In this document: positions 19,597-29,082 of the stretch, piece by piece
Layout of the letters: each line of letters opens with the position of its first letter
Position numbering within the stretch: position 1 is the stretch's first letter
Assembly: GCA_025358455.1 (NCBI GenBank)
Contig: JANYJP010000108.1
Coordinates: 1-64,000 of the forward strand
DNA from: Bacteroidales bacterium
Lineage (GTDB): Bacteria; Bacteroidota; Bacteroidia; Bacteroidales; VadinHA17
Direction: 5' to 3'
DNA: 64,000 bases
Translations under genes and position numbers: made by a program
The notes under the pieces: generated by a model
What the model saw: only the letters and a program-made list of their open reading frames with translations
Database searches by the model: none
What the model was told of the DNA's origin: nothing

Positions 19597-20751
19597 CTAT
19601 TTTTTAGCCATTGAGTTATAGTAGTTGGTAAATATGCTATTGATCAGCGGTCTGTAATAAAGCCAGAAAAATCTCCTTGTATCCTCAGGCTTATCTGAAT
19701 AAAGAATTCCTTTTATTTTTTCCACTCCTTTAAATCTTGATGCCCATATAGGGACATCCCCGGTAGCAAAGTCGCCTGAAAAATAGTAAACACTTTGAGT
19801 TGCTGATTCCTTAACAACTGCAGGGAACTCGCTTAAAAGTCCATTAGCAGCTAACAAAGTATCGCCAGGAGCTGTGGTTTCAAATTTGAATTTCGAAATA
19901 ACAAGATTCTGAAGAGGGTCAATAATATCGAACCATTGGTCAAATGCAACTGATGCTGACACTCCATATTTTGCGGCGTTTGCTTCATCAGTAATAATAT
20001 GCGGTATTGGATTCTTCAGATGAGTTCCCTCTTCGAGCACAATTATGTCTTTCTCTTTAAGTAAAACAATACCCGCCTTAGTAAAGTTCCATGGCTTTTT
20101 ATATTCCTTTCTAAACATTGTTGTTACCCATATCGGGAAGTCAGGTCCGGTTGTATCAAGTGTGGTAAAATATCTTCCGGTCCAACCAGTAAATGTTATC
20201 CCGAGTTTTTCCTGGGTTCTTACAGATTCAAATTGTGCTGTTGGATAATCGAATGCATTAAATTCCAGAATAATGAGTTTATTTCTGTCTTTCATCTCTT
20301 TGATTAACAGGAAGTCATTATTATTAAGTCCTCCATAAAGTTTTCTTGATTTACGGCTTTTGTTTATCCCCCGGTACCAGTCGTTGAAAAATACTCCGTA
20401 AGTATCTGCAAAATAAACTGCATCATTTTTTTCAGCAAGATTTATAAGATCAGTCAGACGATAATCATTCCTGTCCCATTTATGTTCACGCAATGGCCGC
20501 TGAGGAAAAAAACCAAAATAATCTTTTCTGTAAGAATAGCTTGTCTTTTTTTCCTTTTTTACAATTCGTTCATTATCAAGTATCCAGGTAAAAGATTTGT
20601 GATGTTCACGTTCCAGGGTCGGCACGGTCTTATCAACTATTATAATATCCATTGGCTTTTTAGCCTGAAAAGTCCATCGGATCAGGTTAATGACCGGCAG
20701 GGCAATAATAACCGCCACAATGATGACAACAATAAGCAGAGTTTTTTTCAT
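19597..20751 (-). CDS. Uncharacterised membrane-anchored protein
   Basis: Single N-terminal TM anchor (KKTLLIVVIIVAVIIALPVINLI), soluble domain with DAVYFADTYGVFFNDW and ILEFNAFDYPTAQ; no family I recognise confidently. Confidence 0.75.
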   Translation of the reverse strand: MKKTLLIVVIIVAVIIALPVINLIRWTFQAKKPMDIIIVDKTVPTLEREHHKSFTWILDNERIVKKEKKTSYSYRKDYFGFFPQRPLREHKWDRNDYRLTDLINLAEKNDAVYFADTYGVFFNDWYRGINKSRKSRKLYGGLNNNDFLLIKEMKDRNKLIILEFNAFDYPTAQFESVRTQEKLGITFTGWTGRYFTTLDTTGPDFPIWVTTMFRKEYKKPWNFTKAGIVLLKEKDIIVLEEGTHLKNPIPHIITDEANAAKYGVSASVAFDQWFDIIDPLQNLVISKFKFETTAPGDTLLAANGLLSEFPAVVKESATQSVYYFSGDFATGDVPIWASRFKGVEKIKGILYSDKPEDTRRFFWLYYRPLINSIFTNYYNSMAKK

Positions 20752-20902
20752 AACTGGATAAATCTGAATGGATTCAAATACAATAACAAGAATCTGATTA
20801 TAAGCAAAAAGTCAATTCCAATTGTTAAAAGTATTAATTTATTTCTTCAAAGGAAAATAAATTTGAGGCAATTTAGTAAAAATTATTGAACCGCAAAAAC
20901 TG

Positions 20903-22609
20903 TTAGTAACCGCAGGATGAATTATTTCCTCTTTCGTCTGATCCTCCTGCTTTCCTCCCATCAGGAAGTATCATTATTGAGTTGATACTGCCTATGGAGG
21001 AACGTTCCTTTAATATATGACCCAGTACCCGAAGCTTATCAGCAGTAAGGCTGTCAAAAGCAGTCTTCTCGTAACTGATCCAATCAGGTAACCACTGGTG
21101 ATGGAATCTTCCTGCATCTACTGCATCCTGAATATTCATTCCATAATCTATAACGTTTACAATTACCTGAAATACAGTAGTCGGTATGGTTGATCCTCCG
21201 GGAGATCCGACAACCAAAAATAGTTTTCCTTCTTTTTCAACAATTGTCGGAGTCATTGAACTCAGAATTTTTTTACCTGGACTTATCGAATTGATTTCAC
21301 CTCCAATCAGTCCGTACATATTAGGAAACCCTGGTTTTATCGAAAAATCGTCCATTTGATTGTTAAGCAGGAAACCGGCGCTGTCAACAACAATACTGGT
21401 CCCAAATGTTCCGTTTAAGGTTGTTGTTGCTGACACAGCATTTCCACTGGCATCTACCACAGAATAATGAGTTGTTTCTTCACCTGAAAATGGCTCCGGC
21501 AATCCAGGGTGAATCTGAAGTGAGGATGAAGCTCTTGTTTCACTGAAAGTACTCATTCTGCCAATGAGGTATTTTGTATTGATCAGTTTATTTGGCAGAA
21601 TTTTCATAAATTCAGGATCGCCAAGATACTCTGAACGGTCTGCAAATGCTCTCCTCTCCGCCTCTGCCATCAGATGAACTGACCTCAATGAATGATATCC
21701 CCATTCTTTTATCGGATAAGGCTCAACCATTCCCAGAAGCTGTATCAGTATTATCCCACCGCTGGACGGAGGAGGAACTGTGATTATTTTAAAGCCTCTG
21801 TAGTTTGCTGTTACAGGTTCCCTTGATACTGATTTATATTCTGTTAGATCCCTGTCAGAAATGATCCCATTGCCTCTTCTCATCTCTTTTATTATAAGAC
21901 GGGCCGTTTTTCCTGAGTAGAACCCATCCCTTCCATTATCCCTGATTCTGATAAGCGTTTCTGCCAGAGCCTTTTGAATCAGAATATCTCCCTCTTTCCA
22001 GGCGGAATCCTTAACAAATACCGGTCTGGAATTATTTCTGTCGATGAAAAAGGTCCTGTTTGAATTAAGATCTTCTGCCTGTCTCTTTGTAACAGGAAAT
22101 CCGTTTTCGGCCAGATTAATTGCAGGTTGAATTACATCCCTGAAAGGTAGTTTACCGTATTTCGAATGGGCATAAATCATACCATCTACTGTGCCAGGAA
22201 CTCCGCTGGCCAGATGAGTCTCAGTACTTAATCCTTCAGTTACATTACCGGATTTGTCAAGGTACATATCTCTTGATGCCATTACAGGTGCCTTTTCCCT
22301 GTAATCAATCACATCGGATTTTCCATCGCTTGTCCTGATTACCATAAAACCGCCGCCTCCGATATTACCGGCTTCGGGGTAGCATACACATAATGCAAAC
22401 TCGGTCGCAACGGCTGCATCTATCGCGTTACCCCCCGTCTGCAGAATCATGGTCCCGATACCTGAACTCTGCACATGAGCTGAAACAACCATTCCATTTT
22501 CAGCCACACTGCCTGAACCTTCAATGATTCCAACATTTTTTTTTGCGGGTACAGACGAACAACCTGAAATAATTATTAATACCAGAAATGCCAATATCGA
22601 TTTGTTCAT
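20903..22609 (-). CDS. ggt: Gamma-glutamyltransferase, putative lipoprotein
   Basis: GGNAIDAAVATEFALCVCYPEAGNIGGGGFMVIR; EETTHYSVVDASGNAVSATTTLNGTFG (processing Thr); GSPGGSTIPTT. Confidence 0.95.
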   Translation of the reverse strand: MNKSILAFLVLIIISGCSSVPAKKNVGIIEGSGSVAENGMVVSAHVQSSGIGTMILQTGGNAIDAAVATEFALCVCYPEAGNIGGGGFMVIRTSDGKSDVIDYREKAPVMASRDMYLDKSGNVTEGLSTETHLASGVPGTVDGMIYAHSKYGKLPFRDVIQPAINLAENGFPVTKRQAEDLNSNRTFFIDRNNSRPVFVKDSAWKEGDILIQKALAETLIRIRDNGRDGFYSGKTARLIIKEMRRGNGIISDRDLTEYKSVSREPVTANYRGFKIITVPPPSSGGIILIQLLGMVEPYPIKEWGYHSLRSVHLMAEAERRAFADRSEYLGDPEFMKILPNKLINTKYLIGRMSTFSETRASSSLQIHPGLPEPFSGEETTHYSVVDASGNAVSATTTLNGTFGTSIVVDSAGFLLNNQMDDFSIKPGFPNMYGLIGGEINSISPGKKILSSMTPTIVEKEGKLFLVVGSPGGSTIPTTVFQVIVNVIDYGMNIQDAVDAGRFHHQWLPDWISYEKTAFDSLTADKLRVLGHILKERSSIGSINSIMILPDGRKAGGSDERGNNSSCGY

Positions 22610-22729
22610 ACAAGGTATTTGGTTACTTTTTACAATAATAACTATAAAGTCATTATTAAGGTTGCATCTTTAAATAATATCTGTAAGAACAAAAATTGTT
22701 TTTATTACTTTTGCACAAACATTTTCATA

Positions 22730-24028
22730 ATGCTGCCAAATCAACCGCTTGCTGAAAGACTAAGGCCAAAAGAACTCAGTGATTTCCGCGGGCAGGAACA
22801 TCTTGTTGGTAAGAATGCTGTATTAAGAAAAGTCATTGAATCGGGAAACATACCATCGTTTATATTATGGGGACCTCCCGGTGTTGGAAAAACCACTCTT
22901 GCCGGCATTATAGCCAATACACTCAAGCGGCCGTTCTTTTCGCTTAGTGCAGTGCATTCAGGAGTAAAGGATGTGAGAGAGACAATTGAAAAAGCAAAGA
23001 AACAGCAATTTTTTAACCAGCCGAATCCCATTCTTTTCATTGATGAGATCCACCGTTTCAATAAATCGCAACAGGATTCCCTGTTAAGCGCAGTTGAACA
23101 GGGAATCATTACTCTTATAGGGGCAACTACCGAGAATCCTTCATTTGAAGTTATTTCTCCGCTCCTTTCACGATGCCAGGTTTATATTTTGAAACCTTTA
23201 GAGGATGAAGAACTGAAACTGTTAGTAAATAAAGCTTTGAAAAAAGACAGTTATCTTGCAGCATACAACATCGAAATTGAAGAATATGAAGCTCTTATAC
23301 GTGTTTCAGGAGGCGATGCAAGGAAACTATACAATGCGCTTGAGCTTGTTGTTAGTTCAGAAAGTGATGAAGCATCATCTGAAAAAATAACTATCAATAA
23401 TGAAAAAGTTTTAAGGCATGTGCAGAAGAATCTTGCAATGTATGATAAGAATGGCGAACAGCATTACGATATAATATCCGCTTTTATTAAATCACTTAGA
23501 GGAAGTGATCCAAATGCAGCAGTATACTGGCTGGCACGTATGGTTGAGGGTGGAGAGGATCCGAAATTCATAGCCAGAAGAATGCTTATACTTGCAGCAG
23601 AAGATATCGGACTTGCAAATCCAAACGCATTGCTTCTGGCTCAGGCTTGTTTTGAAGCAGTCAATGTAATTGGCTGGCCTGAATCAAGAATAATACTGTC
23701 GGAAGCGGCAGTATATCTGGCTACCTCTCCAAAAAGCAATTCATCATACATGGCTATTGAGACTGCAATTGCAACTGTAAGAGCTGAAGGCGACCTGCCG
23801 GTACCTTTGCATATTAGAAATGCACCTACCAAACTCATGAAGAATCTGGGTTATGGAAAGGAATATAAGTATGCTCACAGCTATTCAGGAAATTTTGTTC
23901 CTGACAATTTTCTGCCTGAGGAGATAAAGGGAACAGTCTTTTATGACCCCGGAGTTAATTCAAAGGAAGAAGAGATCCGCAAAAGGCTTTCGATAATGTG
24001 GAAAGATATTTATAAGTACAATAAATAA
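22730..24028 (+). CDS. rarA: Replication-associated recombination protein A (AAA+ ATPase)
   Basis: PLAERLRPKELSDFRGQEHLVG, WGPPGVGKTT, FIDEIHRFNKSQQD; internal ATG at 22730 preferred over the track start. Confidence 0.94.
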   Translation: MLPNQPLAERLRPKELSDFRGQEHLVGKNAVLRKVIESGNIPSFILWGPPGVGKTTLAGIIANTLKRPFFSLSAVHSGVKDVRETIEKAKKQQFFNQPNPILFIDEIHRFNKSQQDSLLSAVEQGIITLIGATTENPSFEVISPLLSRCQVYILKPLEDEELKLLVNKALKKDSYLAAYNIEIEEYEALIRVSGGDARKLYNALELVVSSESDEASSEKITINNEKVLRHVQKNLAMYDKNGEQHYDIISAFIKSLRGSDPNAAVYWLARMVEGGEDPKFIARRMLILAAEDIGLANPNALLLAQACFEAVNVIGWPESRIILSEAAVYLATSPKSNSSYMAIETAIATVRAEGDLPVPLHIRNAPTKLMKNLGYGKEYKYAHSYSGNFVPDNFLPEEIKGTVFYDPGVNSKEEEIRKRLSIMWKDIYKYNK

Positions 24029-24040
24029 AACCGCTGAGTC

Positions 24041-24126
24041 TCTCTGTGAATGTTCTTGTTTTCCATTTTCCCACAGTTACGATAGCTATCGGAAGCGCAG
24101 AATTACCAGCTCAAAACTCACAGAGA
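24041..24126. repeat. Inverted-repeat-bounded intergenic element with central 12-bp palindrome
   Basis: CTCTGTGA 24042-24049 and TCACAGAG 24118-24125; central CGATAGCTATCG 24080-24091. Confidence 0.5.
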
Positions 24127-24177
24127 AAAATATCCCGTTATTCTTTTTGTAAATTATTTTTTTAACTTTGTTATAAT

Positions 24178-25005
24178 ATGTCAAAAGCTGTAATAAATAT
24201 TCCCGGTATTAAATTTAATGAATCCGGCAACTTCTTTCTTATTGCAGGTCCCTGCGTTGTGGAAAGTGAGGAGATAGTATTTGAAACAGCTGAACATCTT
24301 AAGATATTATCTGAAAAATACCAGATACCATTTATATATAAATCATCATATAGAAAAGCGAACAGATCCAAAGGTGATTCATTTTCAGGGATCGGAGATA
24401 TTAAGGCGCTTAAGATGCTTGCTGAAGTGAGAAAGAGGTATTCTATTCCTGTATTAACCGATATACATAATCCTGATGAAGCTCAGATGGCCGCGGAGTA
24501 TGTGGATATTCTTCAGATACCGGCATTTTTATGCAGACAGACTGACCTCCTTGCAGCCGCGGCGAAAACAGGTAAATGGGTGAATATTAAGAAAGGGCAA
24601 TTTCTTTCCGGTGCATCCATGAAGTTTGCTGTTGATAAGGTTATAGAATCAGGGAATAACCAGATAATGCTCACTGACAGAGGTAATATGTTTGGTTACC
24701 AGGACATTGTTGTTGATTTCAGGAATATTCCGGAGATGCAGAAAATTGGCGTTCCGGTAATCATGGATATCACACACTCGCTTCAACAGCCTAATCAGGA
24801 AGCAGGTGTTTCTGGCGGGAGACCCGATATGATAGAGACAATTGGCAAAGCAGCAATCAGCGTGGGCGCTGACGGCATTTTCATTGAAACTCATCCTAAC
24901 CCTGCAATAGCCAAATCTGATGGCGCGAATATGCTGATTCTATCGGGCATGGATAAACTTCTGAACAGACTTGTTGCATTAAGAAAAACTATTAATTCCT
25001 TTTAA
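24178..25005 (+). CDS. kdsA: 3-deoxy-8-phosphooctulonate synthase
   Basis: LIAGPCVVESEE, YKSSYRKANRSKGDSFSG, QTDLLAAAAKTG. Confidence 0.96.
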   Translation: MSKAVINIPGIKFNESGNFFLIAGPCVVESEEIVFETAEHLKILSEKYQIPFIYKSSYRKANRSKGDSFSGIGDIKALKMLAEVRKRYSIPVLTDIHNPDEAQMAAEYVDILQIPAFLCRQTDLLAAAAKTGKWVNIKKGQFLSGASMKFAVDKVIESGNNQIMLTDRGNMFGYQDIVVDFRNIPEMQKIGVPVIMDITHSLQQPNQEAGVSGGRPDMIETIGKAAISVGADGIFIETHPNPAIAKSDGANMLILSGMDKLLNRLVALRKTINSF

Positions 25006-25024
25006 TTAATTTAAAACCAGTATC

Positions 25025-25729
25025 ATGAAAAAATTCGTATTCCTTCTGGCAGGCCTTATTGCGTTTGCTTCAATAAATGCTCAGTCGCTTGGTGAGATTG
25101 TAAAAAAATATTCTGAAGCTAATCAGCAGGATAAAATTTCTGCTATGTCAACCATTAAAATTACAGCAAAAATGTCTATGATGGGAATGGATCTTCCAAT
25201 GGAAATGTGGATGAAAAGCCCTGACAAATTCAAGAGCATCACCAGTTTTAATGGTCAGGACATTATTTCTGTATTTGACGGAACCAAAGGGTATTCAATA
25301 AATCCGATGACAGGATCTTCTGATCCTGTTGAGATGACCCCTGATCAGGTTAAGCAGACACAAAACAGTAATATGTTCAAGAATTATATGGCAAATTATC
25401 TGAAGGAGGGAAAGCTTACTCTTGAAGGAGAAGAAAATGTAAATGACAAGCCGGCATTCAAGCTGAAAGCTGATCTTGGTGATGGTAATTCAACCATGAT
25501 GTTTATTGATAAGGCGACTTATTTTCTGGTAAAATCAAGTGCATCTGTTAGTCAGGGCGGACAGGCTATTACAGTCGACTCTTACCCATCTGATTATCAG
25601 GAGATGAATGGAATCATGCTGCCAATGAAAACAACTTCATCAGCTCAGGGAATGGATTTCATTATGGTCTTTGACAAGGTAGAAGTAAACGTTCCTATGG
25701 ATGACAGCCTTTTTACTATTAAAAAGTAA
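25025..25729 (+). CDS. LolA-like outer membrane lipoprotein-sorting protein
   Basis: Signal peptide MKKFVFLLAGLIAFASINAQ; MEMWMKSPDKFKSITSFNGQDIISVFDGTKGYSINPMTG beta-rich fold. Confidence 0.7.
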   Translation: MKKFVFLLAGLIAFASINAQSLGEIVKKYSEANQQDKISAMSTIKITAKMSMMGMDLPMEMWMKSPDKFKSITSFNGQDIISVFDGTKGYSINPMTGSSDPVEMTPDQVKQTQNSNMFKNYMANYLKEGKLTLEGEENVNDKPAFKLKADLGDGNSTMMFIDKATYFLVKSSASVSQGGQAITVDSYPSDYQEMNGIMLPMKTTSSAQGMDFIMVFDKVEVNVPMDDSLFTIKK

Positions 25730-25750
25730 ATCAGGTCTAAAAAAATTAAA

Positions 25751-25772
25751 GGGACGTGCGATGGCATGTCCC
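25751..25772. terminator. Bidirectional terminator hairpin shared by the LolA-like gene (+) and rnpB (-)
   Basis: gggacgtgc-gatg-gcatgtccc followed by tttttt on + and by tttaattttttt on -. Confidence 0.75.
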
Positions 25773-25779
25773 TTTTTTA

Positions 25780-26166
25780 TGTGCAGCTGGCCTATAAGCC
25801 GGTTTCTGTACGGTTTATGCTTCTGTTAAAGAATATTAAACCGGTTTCCATCATTTATCTCGACACAGTATCACTACAGTGCTCATACGACCTACCCCCC
25901 GGCATTGGACGAGCAGCCCTTATAGCCGGTATACATGGTCTTTCAACCCATAAGGTGTACGGCTCCTGATGTTGCCACCCGGACCGGTAAGCTCTTACCT
26001 CACCTTTTCACCCTTTTCCCGGTTTTACACTGTAAAATCGGGATGGTTATTTTCTGTTACACTACTATACCCTCACGGATATCTTCCCGTTAGGAAGTAT
26101 GGTGCTCTTTGTTGCCCGGACTTTCCTTACCCCGACAAGCGTGGCACGATGGAACAACCTGCTGCC
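25780..26166 (-). ncRNA. rnpB: RNase P RNA (bacterial class A)
   Basis: Minus strand has the conserved ...GGTAAGGAAAGTCCGGGCAACAAAGAGCACCATA... core near the 5' end and ACAGAAACCGGCTTATAGGCCAGCTGC at the 3' end. Ends approximate. Confidence 0.92.
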
Positions 26167-26169
26167 ATG

Positions 26170-26200
26170 CAAAGGTAATAATTTGCCGTTAATTAGTAAA
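26170..26200 (-). promoter_or_regulatory. Bacteroidota-type promoter for rnpB (TTTA-N19-TACCTTTG on minus strand)
   Basis: Reverse complement of caaaggta (26170-26177) and taaa (26197-26200), spacing 19. Confidence 0.6.
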
Positions 26201-26272
26201 CTCTGTAATAATAGTTAATTTTGGCGCTAATTTAAAAGTCAGGAACAAAAAGACTTATCGGACCTTACCGGA

Positions 26273-27487
26273 ATGAACATTTTAGACATAAATATTGTTG
26301 ATTACAATTATAATCTGCCCGAGGACAGAATTGCTCAGCATCCTGTTATAGAAAGAGATATGTCGCAATTACTTGTATTTAAAGAAGATCAGATATCAAA
26401 AGATGTCTTCAGAAACATTGATAATTACCTCCCTGAAGATTCGCTACTTGTTTTTAATAACTCACGCGTTATCCGGGCGCGGCTGCTGTTTCGTAAAGAT
26501 ACAGGAGCCGCAATTGAAATTCTGTGTCTCGAACCTCTTGTTCCATTTGAATATGAATTATCATTCGGGTCGGGAGAACCGGTAGAATGGAAATGTATCA
26601 TCGGGAACCTGAAAAAGTGGAAGAATGGGAAAATCGTTACACGGTTTGAATATAAGGATAAACAATTTGATCTTACTGCGGAAAAAGTCCAACCCGAAGG
26701 AGAAGCATGGAGAGTACGGTTTTCATGGAACTGTACTGATTTAAGTTTTGGAGAGGTAATTGAGGCATCCGGACACATACCATTGCCACCCTATATTAAC
26801 AGGGAAGATGACGAAGAAGATGTCAACAGGTATCAGACAATTTATTCGCGCATCAAAGGCTCAGTAGCAGCGCCTACAGCAGGACTGCATTTCACCGACC
26901 GTGTTTTTGAGAAGCTAAAACTAAACGGGAATAAATCTGTTGAAATAACTCTTCACGTAGGTGCTGGTACTTTTCAGCCGATTAAATCAAAAAGTATTTC
27001 AGACCATGAAATGCATTGTGAACATTTCTTTGTAACAAAGGATACAATAGAATTGCTTCTGCAGAACATTGGAAAAATAGTTCCTGTTGGTACAACTTCT
27101 GTACGAACACTTGAAAGTCTTTACTGGCTGGGGGTCAGTCTATTGAATAATCCTACAGGATCGGCGAATGAGCTTTCGCTTGGTCAATGGGACGTATATA
27201 AACACGAAACTGATATTTCAGCAGAGGATTCTCTCAACGCGTTATTAACCTATTTATCTGTAAAAAAATTATCGGGATTGCATGCTTCAACCAGCATTAT
27301 AATTATTCCGGGGTATAAATTCAGAATGATGAACGGATTGATCACAAATTTTCATCAACCGAACAGTACACTTCTCCTGCTTGTTTCTGCGTGGATAGGT
27401 GAAAAGTGGAAGGAAGTTTACAAATTCGCCCTTGATAATAATTTCAGATTTTTAAGTTATGGAGATTGCTCATTGTTATTAAGTTAA
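26273..27487 (+). CDS. queA: S-adenosylmethionine:tRNA ribosyltransferase-isomerase
   Basis: YNLPEDRIAQHPVIERDMSQLLV, VAAPTAGLHFT, LHVGAGTFQPI, ITNFHQPNSTLLLLVSA. Confidence 0.95.
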   Translation: MNILDINIVDYNYNLPEDRIAQHPVIERDMSQLLVFKEDQISKDVFRNIDNYLPEDSLLVFNNSRVIRARLLFRKDTGAAIEILCLEPLVPFEYELSFGSGEPVEWKCIIGNLKKWKNGKIVTRFEYKDKQFDLTAEKVQPEGEAWRVRFSWNCTDLSFGEVIEASGHIPLPPYINREDDEEDVNRYQTIYSRIKGSVAAPTAGLHFTDRVFEKLKLNGNKSVEITLHVGAGTFQPIKSKSISDHEMHCEHFFVTKDTIELLLQNIGKIVPVGTTSVRTLESLYWLGVSLLNNPTGSANELSLGQWDVYKHETDISAEDSLNALLTYLSVKKLSGLHASTSIIIIPGYKFRMMNGLITNFHQPNSTLLLLVSAWIGEKWKEVYKFALDNNFRFLSYGDCSLLLS

Positions 27488-27508
27488 CGATATAATTATT
27501 TATATTTT

Positions 27509-27540
27509 TTTGTTATAACGAAAATTTTAGTTTAATTTTG
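27509..27540 (+). promoter_or_regulatory. Bacteroidota-type promoter (TTTG-N20-TAATTTTG)
   Basis: TTTG 27509-27512, TAATTTTG 27533-27540, upstream of the small membrane protein gene. Confidence 0.6.
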
Positions 27541-27585
27541 ATTGTAAATTGATTTTTTGTTTATTTGAATCCTAATATTTTTAAT

Positions 27586-27819
27586 ATGAATGAAAGCAAA
27601 TTAATGCAACAGGTGACAACGATTTTCTCTATTTTTATGGTATTATTCTATCTGGGAGTAGGAATTTACTTCGTATTTTTTACAAATCTTAGTTATCTTG
27701 ACAAGTCCGTAAGGATCTTAATGGGCTCAGCATTTATATTTTATGGGTTATACAGGGCATACAGAACATACGTTAAAATAGTTGAAGTGTTTTTTACAAA
27801 AAATGAGGACCAGGAGTAA
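27586..27819 (+). CDS. Small two-TM membrane protein
   Basis: MNESKLMQQVTTIFSIFMVLFYLGVGIYFVFF...LMGSAFIFYGLYRAYRTY; ATG at 27586 preferred over the TTG at 27565. Confidence 0.65.
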   Translation: MNESKLMQQVTTIFSIFMVLFYLGVGIYFVFFTNLSYLDKSVRILMGSAFIFYGLYRAYRTYVKIVEVFFTKNEDQE

Positions 27820-28015
27820 TGCTCCAAATCTAAGAATAAAGAAAGCAGAACAGGATTTTCTATTTTTCACATACGCCTTGGCACATCCTTTGCAGTACAT
27901 TAAGTGATAAATATTTTAATCCTGACAAAATTTTAAGAATATGAACGGAGTATCAGTTATTCAAAATTTTAGTATTATTGCGTGCCGGAACAAAAAGATC
28001 ACAACCAGTAATAAA

Positions 28016-28972
28016 ATGAACAGAGCTGTTTGTAAAAATTTATTGTCTTATTTCTCTTTTCCCCTTATAGGATTAATGCTTAGTCTGGCATCCTGTGGCG
28101 GAGAAAAATCAGGGCCAGCTGAAACTACAACAAGAGGAAATATAAAGATTACTGTTGATGAGTCTTTTCAACCAATAATTGAAACCGAAGTTTTTACTTT
28201 TACACATTTGTATACAAATGCATATATCAAACCTCAGTATAAGCCTGAGTCTGATGTGATAAATGACTTTATGAACGATTCAGTTAAGGTTATTGTTACA
28301 AGTAAAAAGTTGACTGATTATCAGATACAGACTCTCCGCGATACTCTGATCATTCCCCATACAACTACATACGCTTATGATGCGCTTGCACTGATAACAA
28401 ATAAAGCAAACAAGGATACATTATTAAAGTATAATTCTATTAAGGATATCTTCCTTGGTAAAATAAAAAACTGGAAAGATATTAATCCCGATTCGAAGCT
28501 TGGCAACATCAGGGTTATTTTTGACAATAACAAATCAGGGAATATCCGGTATTTTAAGGAACTTTATGATATAAAAGATTCTCTGGGCGAAAATTTCTTT
28601 GCAGTAAATAATAATCCGGAGGTTATAAATTTTGTTTCAAGAAACCCGGATGCAATTGGAATAATAAGTGTAAACTATATAAGTGATAAAGATGATTCAC
28701 TGAGCATGAGTTTCACCAAAAAAGTCAACATTGTTGGTGTTTCACAGGAGTTTATTAATGATGGTTCTTATTATCGTCCGCAACAGGGTTTTATATATGA
28801 CAAGTCGTATCCATTTGTAAGGGAGGTTTATCTTATCAACAGAGAAACATTTCTCGGTTTGGGCTCTGGTTTTGTAAACTGGGCATGTAAAGAACAGGGA
28901 CAGCGTATTGTTCTTAAGTCAGGACTTGTTCCGGCAACTATGCCAATAAGATTGGTACAGATTAAGCATTAG
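28016..28972 (+). CDS. PstS-like phosphate-binding-family lipoprotein
   Basis: Lipobox LMLSLASC; ALALITNKANKDTLLKYNSIKDIFLGKIKNWKDI; GIISVNYISD; typical PBP-like family 2 layout. Confidence 0.85.
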   Translation: MNRAVCKNLLSYFSFPLIGLMLSLASCGGEKSGPAETTTRGNIKITVDESFQPIIETEVFTFTHLYTNAYIKPQYKPESDVINDFMNDSVKVIVTSKKLTDYQIQTLRDTLIIPHTTTYAYDALALITNKANKDTLLKYNSIKDIFLGKIKNWKDINPDSKLGNIRVIFDNNKSGNIRYFKELYDIKDSLGENFFAVNNNPEVINFVSRNPDAIGIISVNYISDKDDSLSMSFTKKVNIVGVSQEFINDGSYYRPQQGFIYDKSYPFVREVYLINRETFLGLGSGFVNWACKEQGQRIVLKSGLVPATMPIRLVQIKH

Positions 28973-29082
28973 TTTTGAGGTTTGAGACGGGAGGCGTGAG
29001 GCGTTAAGGAAGAGATAAAATAATTGAAATTTGAATATATAATAAGGAATTCAAACAATAATTGACAACAAATTAAATAGCT

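Noticed and set aside
22741-23109. 122-aa minus-strand ORF
   Set aside because: Antisense to the Walker A/B region of rarA.
25766-26178. Two plus-strand ORFs (67 and 69 aa)
   Set aside because: They lie on the complement of RNase P RNA; non-coding explanation is stronger.
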